Source of the DNA: JAGVPT01 sp964384415
Lineage (GTDB): Bacteria > Bacteroidota > Ignavibacteria > UBA10030 > UBA8401
Reading direction: 5' to 3'
Assembly: GCA_964384415.1 (NCBI GenBank)
Contig: CAYLMV010000160.1
Span: 1 to 7,201 of the forward strand
Length of the DNA: 7,201 nucleotides
The position numbers and the translations under genes were made by a program. The notes under the pieces were generated by a model. It had not been told where the DNA came from and did not search any database. It saw nothing but the letters and a program-made list of their open reading frames with translations. Shown here piece after piece: positions 1 through 6,138 of the stretch (the stretch's first letter is position 1; every line of letters starts with the position of its first letter).

Positions 1-455
1 CGGAAGGATATCCCAGGAGAGACACGCTGGTCACGATACTTCAGAATCTTTCATCATCGCTGGCAAAATACAGGGATGCCAAAACAGGGCTTTGGTATCA
101 GGTTGTCGATCAAGCAGGGAGAGAGGGAAATTACATTGAAGCATCTGCATCATGCATGATCACGTATGCCTATGCGAAAGGGGCATCTCGCGGATATCTG
201 GCGGGGCGCTATTTCAATATCGCAGAGACGACGTTTACGTCGATAATCGAGAAATGCACTTCCACGGACGAACACGGTATGGTAAACCTCCTGCACACCT
301 GCCAGGGTGCGGGTCTGGGAGGACATCCGTATAGAGACGGAAGTTATGAATACTATATCAAGGAACCGCAGCGGACGAACGACTTGAAGGGTCTTGGTTC
401 TTTTTTGCTCGCTGCCATTGAAATAGAGAAGGGAAGAACTCGCCGGGCCAGATAA
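1..455 (+). CDS. GH105 unsaturated rhamnogalacturonyl hydrolase, 3' end only
   Basis: This is the C-terminal 150 residues of a gene that begins before the window. The frame is open from base 3 and ends at TAA 453-455. The fragment reads GLWYQVVDQ, then GNYIEASASCMITYAYAKG, then AGLGGHPYRDGSYEYYIKE and NDLKGLGSFLLAAIEIE. These are the closing repeats of the (alpha/alpha)6 barrel of GH105 (YteR/RhiN-like) enzymes. The family uses a hydration mechanism to release the 4,5-unsaturated uronic acid that pectate or rhamnogalacturonan lyases leave at the non-reducing end of oligosaccharides. It is often cytoplasmic or periplasmic. The catalytic Asp lies in the missing N-terminal half, so activity cannot be judged. 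The protein stops about ten residues after the barrel signature, with no extra C-terminal domain. The related GH88 family is the alternative, but the RDGSYEYY and NDLKG signatures favour GH105. It lies 48 bases upstream of the regulator on the same strand, so it probably belongs to the same pectin locus. Confidence 0.88.
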   Translation, partial: EGYPRRDTLVTILQNLSSSLAKYRDAKTGLWYQVVDQAGREGNYIEASASCMITYAYAKGASRGYLAGRYFNIAETTFTSIIEKCTSTDEHGMVNLLHTCQGAGLGGHPYRDGSYEYYIKEPQRTNDLKGLGSFLLAAIEIEKGRTRRAR

Positions 456-492
456 TGAGTCCGGTCTGAGGCGCAGGAATATTTCTATGAAC

Positions 493-497
493 GGAGG
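493..497 (+). promoter_or_regulatory. Shine-Dalgarno site of the LacI-type regulator
   Basis: A GGAGG core sits six bases before the GTG at 504. This spacing selects GTG 504 as the start and places the helix-turn-helix at residue 7, as expected for the family. The 48-base gap around it (456-503) shows no clear terminator hairpin or promoter, so read-through from the upstream GH105 gene is plausible. Confidence 0.8.
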
Positions 498-503
498 CTT
501 GCT

Positions 504-1571
504 GTGAAACATAATTCGCATGTCACACTTGAGGATATTGCGAAGAAGCTGCATGTATCGAGAGTCACGGTATCGAAGGCTCTGCGGGGTCACTCAGACA
601 TTTCGGATGAGACCGCGAAGAAGGTAAGGCGCATCGCGAAAGAACTGGGTTACAGTCCGAATTACATGGCGCGCAATCTTTCGTCCCGCCGATCCAACAT
701 GCTCGGCTTTGTCGTACCGAAAATTGCGCACTTCTTCTTCGGTTCAATGATCGAGGCGGTATATAACACCGCGTTCGAAAATAATTACGAGACCATCCTC
801 ACCGTCTCGCAGGAAAACGAAGAGCGCGAAAAGAAACATATCGAAACGCTCATCTCGATGAGGGTCGACGGGATCATCATCTCAATTTCGCAGGAGACGA
901 GAAATCTCGACATCTTCCAGTGGGTGAAGAAGATGGGCGTTCCTCTGCTGTTCGTCGATCGTATGCCGGAACCGACGCTGCCGGGATTCAGCACCGTCCT
1001 TATTGACGACCGCCAGGGCACGCACAACGCCGTGGAACACGCCATCGTCAATGCAGGTCACCGGAAACTCGGGTTCATCGGCGGAGGCAATCCGTGGGTC
1101 AACATCGGCAAGAACCGGCTTCTGGGATTTCAGGATGCGCTGAGAAGTCACAGCGTTCCCATCCGCCCGGAATGGGTGATACCCGGCGGATTCGGCACGA
1201 AGGATGGTTACGAAGGGTTCATGCAGCTTCACAGGCAGGGTATCTTGCCAGAGTTTATTTTTGCCGCGACATACCCGGTGGCCCTGGGAGTCTACGAAGC
1301 GGCGAAGAAGCTGGGATTGAATATCCCCGATGACATCGACATCATGTGCTTCGGCGACAGCGATATGAGTCATCTTCTCTCTCCGGCTCTCAGCTGCGTG
1401 AATCAGCCCACGCGAGAGCTCGGCATGACGGCGGTTCATACCATCCTGGAAGTCATCAGGAGTCACGAAAAGCAGAAAGAACGCCATATCGTCATTCCTG
1501 CGGGGCTAACGCTGCGGGATACGTGCAAACCCCGCGTCGGTTTGAAGAAGGCTGCAGTCGAGGTGATGTAA
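504..1571 (+). CDS. LacI/GalR-family transcriptional regulator
   Basis: A complete 355-residue protein of normal family length. Residues 7-29 form the LacI-type helix-turn-helix (VTLEDIAKKLHVSRVTVSKA), followed by the second part of the DNA-binding domain (ISDETAKKVRRIAKELGY) and a hinge helix around 52-62 (PNYMARNLSSR). From about residue 65 (NMLGFVVP) to 345 there is a periplasmic-binding-protein-like effector domain with the usual landmarks: VDGIIIS, PLLFVDR, GHRKLGFIGG, a late DIDIMCFGDSD and the QPTRELGMTAV segment. The protein is cytoplasmic and should dimerise and bind a palindromic operator, with affinity set by a sugar ligand. At the LacI positions equivalent to Tyr17-Gln18, which help set operator specificity, it has Arg20-Val21. 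It lies between a GH105 gene and three pectinase genes on the same strand, so a pectin breakdown product is the likely effector (inference). The GTG start is set by the GGAGG six bases upstream. The stop is 3 bases before the next start. Confidence 0.95.
   Translation: MKHNSHVTLEDIAKKLHVSRVTVSKALRGHSDISDETAKKVRRIAKELGYSPNYMARNLSSRRSNMLGFVVPKIAHFFFGSMIEAVYNTAFENNYETILTVSQENEEREKKHIETLISMRVDGIIISISQETRNLDIFQWVKKMGVPLLFVDRMPEPTLPGFSTVLIDDRQGTHNAVEHAIVNAGHRKLGFIGGGNPWVNIGKNRLLGFQDALRSHSVPIRPEWVIPGGFGTKDGYEGFMQLHRQGILPEFIFAATYPVALGVYEAAKKLGLNIPDDIDIMCFGDSDMSHLLSPALSCVNQPTRELGMTAVHTILEVIRSHEKQKERHIVIPAGLTLRDTCKPRVGLKKAAVEVM
1560..1567 (+). promoter_or_regulatory. Shine-Dalgarno site of the CE12 esterase, inside the regulator gene
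   Basis: GAGGTGAT overlaps the last codons of the regulator and ends seven bases before the GTG at 1575. This supports the GTG start, which is needed because the next in-frame Met (residue 42) falls inside the catalytic GDST block. Ribosomes ending the regulator at 1571 would already cover this site, which suggests translational coupling. Confidence 0.75.
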
Positions 1572-1574
1572 ACT

Positions 1575-3107
1575 GTGAATCAACAACGATCGATACGGTT
1601 GCTCTTTTTTGCGGCTCTCATTGTGGGATTCGCCGCCGTATGCGGCTTTCTCTCGAGCGGCGGGGCGGCGAGAATATTCTTGATCGGCGATTCCACAATG
1701 TCGGATAAGCCGCTGACCGAGAATCCTGAGCGCGGATGGGGCGAAGTACTGCCGCTGTTCTTTGATCGTCATGTCGCCATTGTCAACTGCGCTGTCAACG
1801 GGAGGAGCACGAAGAGTTTCATCGAACAGGGACGATGGAAAAGCGTTCTCGATAGACTTGAGGTGAACGATTACGTTTTCATCCAGTTCGGACACAATGA
1901 TGAAAAGAAAGAGGACACTTCCCGGTACGCCGCGCCCGGGACCGACTACAGAAATAACCTCATAAAATTTGTGCGAGAGGCTCGGGCGAAAGGCGCTGTG
2001 CCGGTTCTCCTGACGCCGGTGTCTCGGAGGAAATTCGACCAAGAGAAGAGAGCGGTCGAAACACATCCGGAATACTCCGATGTCGTGAGAGAAGTGGCGA
2101 ATGCGGAAAATGCTCCGCTGATCGACCTGGATGGAAAAAGCATGTCGCTGTTCGGAAAACTTGGAGAGGAAAAGTCGAAAAGTATGTTTCTTTGGATTCC
2201 CCCCGGCAAATATAAATCCCTTCCGGCGGGAAAGCAGGACAATACCCATTTCACCATCGAAGGGGCGAAAGCAATTGCCGGTCTCGTCGTCGACGGAATC
2301 AAAGAGCTTCATCTCTCTCTGGAATCGTCGCTCAAGCCGGCCGTTCAATTGTCGGATGATGGAAAAGGGAAGGTCGTACTTCTCGATTACTTCTTCAATA
2401 ATGAGCGGAAGTCTGGTCCGGAGAATCGCCCAATTCGCTATCATTACGTGTGGGAGGATACCGCCAACTCCGGTTTTTCTCAACTCGGAGAGACTCTCAT
2501 TGACCTGGGCGCAGACGTCGATTCTCTGGATGTCGCCCCGACCGCAGATAATCTTGCACACGCAAGCATCTATATGATCGTCGATCCGGACATTCCGACG
2601 GAGAACCCCGCTCCTCATTACATTGATAGTTCTGCGCGGGAAGCCATCGTCGGGTGGGTGCGCGACGGCGGAATACTTCTTCTGTTCGGCAATGACAAGG
2701 GAAACGCCGAATTTCAACATCTCAACATGTTGGCGGAACGGTTTGGCATTCACTTCAACGAAGACAGCCGCAACCGGGTCGAGGGGAATAAATTTGAGAT
2801 GGGCGCTTTTGAGAAATTGCCATCCCATCCGATGTTTGAAGGAGTGAATAAAATTTATCTCAAAGAGATCTCCACATTGAAACTCTCCGGCTCCGCGGAA
2901 CCGATATTAACGGACAAGGGAGACGTGATTATCGGGTATTCGAAGTTTGGGAAAGGTGAAGTGATCGCGGTGGGCGATCCCTGGTTCTATAACGAGTATT
3001 TCGACAACCGGAAATTGCCGGATGGCTTCGAGAACTACAAAGCTGCCGAGAACTTCTTCCGCTGGCTTTTGCGAGATGCAAAGACCGTGAGAGGCGAACG
3101 GCAATGA
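1575..3107 (+). CDS. Exported CE12-type rhamnogalacturonan acetylesterase with extra C-terminal domain
   Basis: 510 residues. A hydrophobic segment at residues 9-26 after basic residues (RSIR) is an export signal or an uncleaved anchor. Residues 33-246 are an SGNH hydrolase of the rhamnogalacturonan acetylesterase type (CE12, YesT-like). Visible landmarks are the catalytic Ser40 in GDST, the block II segment VNGRSTKSF (74-82), the block III FGHND (105-109, Asn108), and the Asp222/His225 pair in DNTH followed by FTIEGA. The family removes O-acetyl esters from pectic backbones so that lyases and hydrolases can act. CE12 enzymes are usually about 220-280 residues; here another 240 residues follow (about 264-505) with HYVWEDTANSGFS, WVRDGGILLLFGND and GDPWFYNEY. 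From memory this resembles the C-terminal appendage of some long Bacteroidota GH105 proteins, with an alpha/beta, amidotransferase-like pattern; its function is unknown to me. The stop overlaps the next start by four bases (ATGA). The acetylesterase call is strong; the exact acetylated substrate is inferred. Confidence 0.88.
   Translation: MNQQRSIRLLFFAALIVGFAAVCGFLSSGGAARIFLIGDSTMSDKPLTENPERGWGEVLPLFFDRHVAIVNCAVNGRSTKSFIEQGRWKSVLDRLEVNDYVFIQFGHNDEKKEDTSRYAAPGTDYRNNLIKFVREARAKGAVPVLLTPVSRRKFDQEKRAVETHPEYSDVVREVANAENAPLIDLDGKSMSLFGKLGEEKSKSMFLWIPPGKYKSLPAGKQDNTHFTIEGAKAIAGLVVDGIKELHLSLESSLKPAVQLSDDGKGKVVLLDYFFNNERKSGPENRPIRYHYVWEDTANSGFSQLGETLIDLGADVDSLDVAPTADNLAHASIYMIVDPDIPTENPAPHYIDSSAREAIVGWVRDGGILLLFGNDKGNAEFQHLNMLAERFGIHFNEDSRNRVEGNKFEMGAFEKLPSHPMFEGVNKIYLKEISTLKLSGSAEPILTDKGDVIIGYSKFGKGEVIAVGDPWFYNEYFDNRKLPDGFENYKAAENFFRWLLRDAKTVRGERQ
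3089..3094 (+). promoter_or_regulatory. Shine-Dalgarno site of the GH28 gene
   Basis: GAGAGG lies nine bases before ATG 3104, or twelve before the adjacent ATG 3107, inside the 3' end of the esterase gene. It favours ATG 3104 over 3107; the two choices differ by one Met. Confidence 0.6.
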
Positions 3108-4786
3108 TGAAGAATCCTTACAAGCGATTGTCGGTGATGCTTAACGTCATGTTTCTGTCGGCGACGCTCCTTGCAGGAACGGACCCCGCTCTAAAGGCGT
3201 ACACTTCGAACCTTCCCTTCGCTATGCGGGATGTCGAAGTTCCGAACATTCCGGCGGCACGGATTCCGATCACGAAGTTTGGAGCAGTCGGCGACGGCAA
3301 TTCAATGAACACCGATGCGATCGCTGCTGCAATTCGCCGGTGCGCGGATGACGGCGGAGGCGTTGTTGTCATCCCTCCCGGAATGTGGCTCACGGGTCCC
3401 GTCAAACTGGAAAGCAACATTGAACTTCATCTCGACAGCGGAGCCGTGATATTGTTCAGCAAGAGGTTCGAGGACTATCCGATGTTCGCGCGTCCTAAGA
3501 GCGGGGTGAAGTGCGTTCCGATGATCTATGGAAGCAACCTTCACGATGTCGCCATCACGGGGAGGGGATTGATCGACGGAAACGGTCAGTATTGGCGCCC
3601 AGTGAAGAAAGAGAAAACGACCGACCGGCAATGGAAACAATTGCTGGCATCAGGAGGTGCGGTGACTCCTGACGGCAAAATGTGGTGGCCGTCGAAGGAG
3701 GCAATGAACGGACAGGACTATCTGAAAGAGCTGAGGAAGATTAACAAAAAGCCTTCTCCCGAGCTGTATGCCGGAGCCAGGGAATTCCTCAGACCTGTCA
3801 TGGTTGCACTGGACGATTGCAGCCGCGTCCTCATTGACGGTCCGACGTTTGCAAATGCTCCGGGATGGACTTTGGTCCCGACGAGGTGCGAAGATGCCGT
3901 ATTGCGGAATGTTACCGTCAACAATCCATGGTGGGGACAAAACACCGATGCGTTGGACATTAATTCGTGCCGGAACTTCGTTCTCTATAATAGTGTGTTT
4001 AGCGGCGGCGATGACGGGATTTGTGTGAAACCTGGAAAACCGGGCGATGCGCACGCCGGCGACCCTGCCTGCGAAAACATCGTCGTTGCAGATTGCATCG
4101 TCTACAGCGGCCACGGCGGATTTGTCATCGGATCGGAATCGTATGGCGGGGCGCGGAATATTTCGGTGCGAAACTGCACCTTCGTCGGTACGGACATCGG
4201 ACTTCGATTCAAATCGGCGAGAGATCGGGGCGGAGTCATTGAAAAGGTTTTTGTCGACGGCATCCGCATGAAGGACATTGCCAATGCGGCGATCCTCTTC
4301 GACATGTCGTACGAGAACAACGGCGAAGCGGAAAAAAGCGATGCTCTTATCCCCCAATATCATGATTTTCACATCGACAATGTCGTGTGTGACGGAGCGG
4401 CGGATGCGATCGTTGTCCGCGGACTTCCCGAGATGCCTGTGAAGGATATCCATTTCAAGAATATCTCCATCCGCGCGGTGAGAGCATGCGTCATTCAAGA
4501 CGCCGAAGGGATCGATCTTTCGGGAATACGGCTCACGATGACTTCCGGTCCAGTGTGGACGATCGGCAATGCGAGAGAGATCAGCTTGAAAGATATTGTT
4601 TATCCGAACGGATCCGATCTGTATCTGAAGGTAAGCGGCAAGAATTCGGACAAGATCGTTGTCCGGAAGCGGGATCTCTCGGCTGCGCGAAGAGGCATTG
4701 ATTTGGATGCCGACGTGCCGGCAACCGCAGTGCTGACAGACTCTGCATCGACCGCTTCACAGGCAAACCCTGAGAGGCAGCAATGA
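3104..4786 (+). CDS. Exported GH28 polygalacturonase
   Basis: 560 residues. The N-terminus has basic residues (KNPYKR) and a hydrophobic stretch ending near LLAG (about residue 24), a signal peptide. Residues 56-110 carry the entry motif of pectate-lyase-like beta-helices (ITKFGAVGDG ... NTDAIAAAI). The GH28 catalytic set is complete and in order: NTD (280-282), GDD (302-304), GHG (336-338) and R-F-K (368-370). It should hydrolyse alpha-1,4-galacturonan by inversion, outside the cytoplasm. Residues 166-229 form a charged, Trp-containing insertion (KMWWPSKEAM) between helix coils. I recall a similar insertion in Bacteroidota GH28 proteins, some annotated as exo-acting. Endo versus exo action cannot be decided here. 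Activity on rhamnogalacturonan or xylogalacturonan also cannot be excluded, though NTD plus R-x-K favours polygalacturonan. The gene overlaps the esterase before it and the pectin esterase after it by ATGA, so the three are likely made together. Confidence 0.93.
   Translation: MMKNPYKRLSVMLNVMFLSATLLAGTDPALKAYTSNLPFAMRDVEVPNIPAARIPITKFGAVGDGNSMNTDAIAAAIRRCADDGGGVVVIPPGMWLTGPVKLESNIELHLDSGAVILFSKRFEDYPMFARPKSGVKCVPMIYGSNLHDVAITGRGLIDGNGQYWRPVKKEKTTDRQWKQLLASGGAVTPDGKMWWPSKEAMNGQDYLKELRKINKKPSPELYAGAREFLRPVMVALDDCSRVLIDGPTFANAPGWTLVPTRCEDAVLRNVTVNNPWWGQNTDALDINSCRNFVLYNSVFSGGDDGICVKPGKPGDAHAGDPACENIVVADCIVYSGHGGFVIGSESYGGARNISVRNCTFVGTDIGLRFKSARDRGGVIEKVFVDGIRMKDIANAAILFDMSYENNGEAEKSDALIPQYHDFHIDNVVCDGAADAIVVRGLPEMPVKDIHFKNISIRAVRACVIQDAEGIDLSGIRLTMTSGPVWTIGNAREISLKDIVYPNGSDLYLKVSGKNSDKIVVRKRDLSAARRGIDLDADVPATAVLTDSASTASQANPERQQ
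4772..4777 (+). promoter_or_regulatory. Shine-Dalgarno site of the pectin esterase gene
   Basis: GAGAGG lies five bases before ATG 4783, within the last codons of the GH28 gene. The surrounding bases resemble the previous junction: both have TGAGAGGC followed closely by GCAATGA. Confidence 0.65.
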
Positions 4787-6042
4787 AGAAGTTCGCGCAT
4801 TCGTTTGTCCTGCTGATTGTCTGGGCGAGTTTTCTGCACGCGGCGGAACGGGCGGATATTATTGTGGCGCAGGACGGAAGCGGTCAGTTCCGATCGATTC
4901 AACAAGCGTTGAACTCGGTTCCCTCCAACAACGTGAAGACCGTGACGATCCTGGTCAAAAACGGGACGTATCATGAAAAGCTCCTCGTGCGGAAGAGCCG
5001 CGTTGCCATAGTCGGAGAGAACCGCGACAGCACGCGCATCGTCTATGCAGAGCTGCGCGAGCAGTGGCGGAAGTCACATGACAACAGCGACTGGGGATCT
5101 GCGGTGATCAACATCGACTCAACCGTCACCGATCTCACCATCGCCAACCTGACAGTCTACAATAACTACGGATCGCTCTATGGATCGCGGGAGCACCAGT
5201 ACGCAGTGTGGGGCACCGGCACGCGCATCATCATCTTCAACTGCAATATCCTCGGCGACGGCGGCGATACGTTGAGCCTCTGGAATAAAACGGACGGGAT
5301 GTATTATCATTCGAATTGCTATTTCGAAGGATGGGTTGATTTCGTTTGTCCCCGTGGATGGTGCTATATCACCGACAGCAGATTTTTCGGACACAATCTC
5401 AGCGCAAGCATCTGGCACGACGGAAGCTCGAAGAAAGAGGAGAAGTTCGTTATCCGATATTCGCAGTTCGACGGTGTTCCCGGGTTTCCGCTGGCCCGTC
5501 ATCACCGCGACGCCCAGTTCTATCTTCTCGACTGCATCTTTACGAGGAACATGACGGACGAGCCGATTTATGCTCCTTTAAATTCGCCGAATCTTGTTCC
5601 ATGGATTTGGGGTGTGCGGCATTATTTCTACAACTGTCATCGTGAAGGGGGAGATTTTGGGTGGTTCGCAGACAATATTGCGACAGCGGAGGGATCCCCG
5701 ACGCCCGAAGACGTCGATGCTGAATGGACGTTTGGCGGAAAATGGAGTCCCGAGTCTGAAATCCCCCCCGTTCTTCCATTCGTTATTCTCCCGTTCCCGC
5801 GCGATGCTGCATATGACGTGAAAGGGACGGAAGTGGACATGCACTGGATTCCGTCGCGGAACGCTGTATTGCACAATGTCTACTTCGGGAAAGATGAGAG
5901 TCCTGCGTTCGTGAAGAATCAGCCCGCAAATTCGTACAGGGCGGTCGGACTCACTCCTCACACGAGATACAATTGGCGGATAGATGAAATTGCGGGTGCA
6001 GATACTCTTCGGGGGCCCGCGTGGCATTTTACGACCGAGTGA
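4783..6042 (+). CDS. Exported CE8-type pectin (methyl)esterase with C-terminal Fn3-like domain
   Basis: 419 residues. Signal peptide at about 1-21 (hydrophobic FVLLIVWASFLHAA). Residues 25-325 are a right-handed beta-helix of the pectinesterase family: VAQDGSGQFRSIQQAL (28-43), NGTYHEK (60-66), VGENRDSTRI (77-86), QYAV (139-142), VDF (185-187) and an LAR segment (237-239). Family members cleave methyl esters of galacturonan, exposing it to polygalacturonase. The two catalytic Asp positions (Asp162 in GGDTL, Asp186 in VDF) and the substrate-binding Arg239 are kept. The usual QDTL reads GGDTL, VDFIFG reads VDFVCPRG, and LGRPW reads LARHH. I recall the CPRGWCYITDS and HHRDAQ sequences in related environmental pectinesterases, so this looks like a divergent subfamily rather than a decayed gene. 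Residues 330-419 resemble an Fn3-like domain (MHWIPS, NVYFG, TPHTRYNWRIDE, WHFTTE), common on secreted glycan-active proteins as spacer or binding module. It is last in the overlapping gene run. Esterase class is likely; methyl specificity is less certain. Confidence 0.85.
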   Translation: MKKFAHSFVLLIVWASFLHAAERADIIVAQDGSGQFRSIQQALNSVPSNNVKTVTILVKNGTYHEKLLVRKSRVAIVGENRDSTRIVYAELREQWRKSHDNSDWGSAVINIDSTVTDLTIANLTVYNNYGSLYGSREHQYAVWGTGTRIIIFNCNILGDGGDTLSLWNKTDGMYYHSNCYFEGWVDFVCPRGWCYITDSRFFGHNLSASIWHDGSSKKEEKFVIRYSQFDGVPGFPLARHHRDAQFYLLDCIFTRNMTDEPIYAPLNSPNLVPWIWGVRHYFYNCHREGGDFGWFADNIATAEGSPTPEDVDAEWTFGGKWSPESEIPPVLPFVILPFPRDAAYDVKGTEVDMHWIPSRNAVLHNVYFGKDESPAFVKNQPANSYRAVGLTPHTRYNWRIDEIAGADTLRGPAWHFTTE

Positions 6043-6138
6043 TCAATACCCAAACGCAAAGAGGTCTGCAATAACACTTAAATTCTTCGCTGGAGATTCT
6101 GGCAAATGAGAACTCGAAAGACATTACGGAGGATCGGC
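6043..6138 (+). other. Spacer between the pectinase operon and the surface-protein gene
   Basis: Ninety-six bases separate the pectin esterase stop from the preferred ATG at 6139. The centre is A/T-rich (around 6070-6088), which could hold a promoter, but I see no convincing pair of promoter boxes and no stem followed by a T-run. An in-frame ATG at 6106 would lengthen the next protein by eleven residues. Its upstream GGAG at 6092-6095 is ten bases away and weaker than the site used by ATG 6139. Confidence 0.5.
6128..6132 (+). promoter_or_regulatory. Shine-Dalgarno site of the surface-protein gene
   Basis: A GGAGG core sits six bases before ATG 6139, the same geometry as at the regulator gene. 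This selects ATG 6139 over ATG 6106 and gives a compact signal peptide beginning MKTTFSIF. Confidence 0.75.

Noticed and set aside
1584..1601. Possible operator-like inverted repeat (CAAC ... GTTG) just inside the esterase gene
   Set aside because: Only the outer four bases and one inner pair match, the inner half-sites do not, and it overlaps codons for the signal peptide. Too weak to call a LacI-type operator.
1632..1652. Cys23 of the esterase as a lipoprotein attachment site
   Set aside because: The residues before it (Ala-Ala-Val) lack the small residue needed at position -1 of a lipobox. An ordinary signal peptide or an uncleaved anchor fits better.
1506..2828. A 440-residue open frame on the minus strand opposite the esterase gene
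   Set aside because: It lies fully antisense to a convincing CE12 gene, shows no recognisable motif and is best explained as a shadow of its codon bias. The same applies to the minus-strand frames at 882-1487, 3650-4498 and 6609-7154.
6005..6025. GGGGGCCC palindrome near the end of the pectin esterase gene as a terminator stem
   Set aside because: It lies inside the coding sequence, leaves no loop for a hairpin, and the TTTTA that follows is part of the conserved WHFTTE ending.
6060..6095. Promoter for the surface-protein gene in the A/T-rich spacer
   Set aside because: I could not find a matched pair of boxes for either a sigma-70-type or a Bacteroidota-type promoter, so no site is claimed.
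6106..6138. Upstream ATG 6106 as start of the surface protein
   Set aside because: Its only SD-like sequence is a GGAG ten bases away, whereas ATG 6139 has a GGAGG core at six bases and a more typical signal peptide start.
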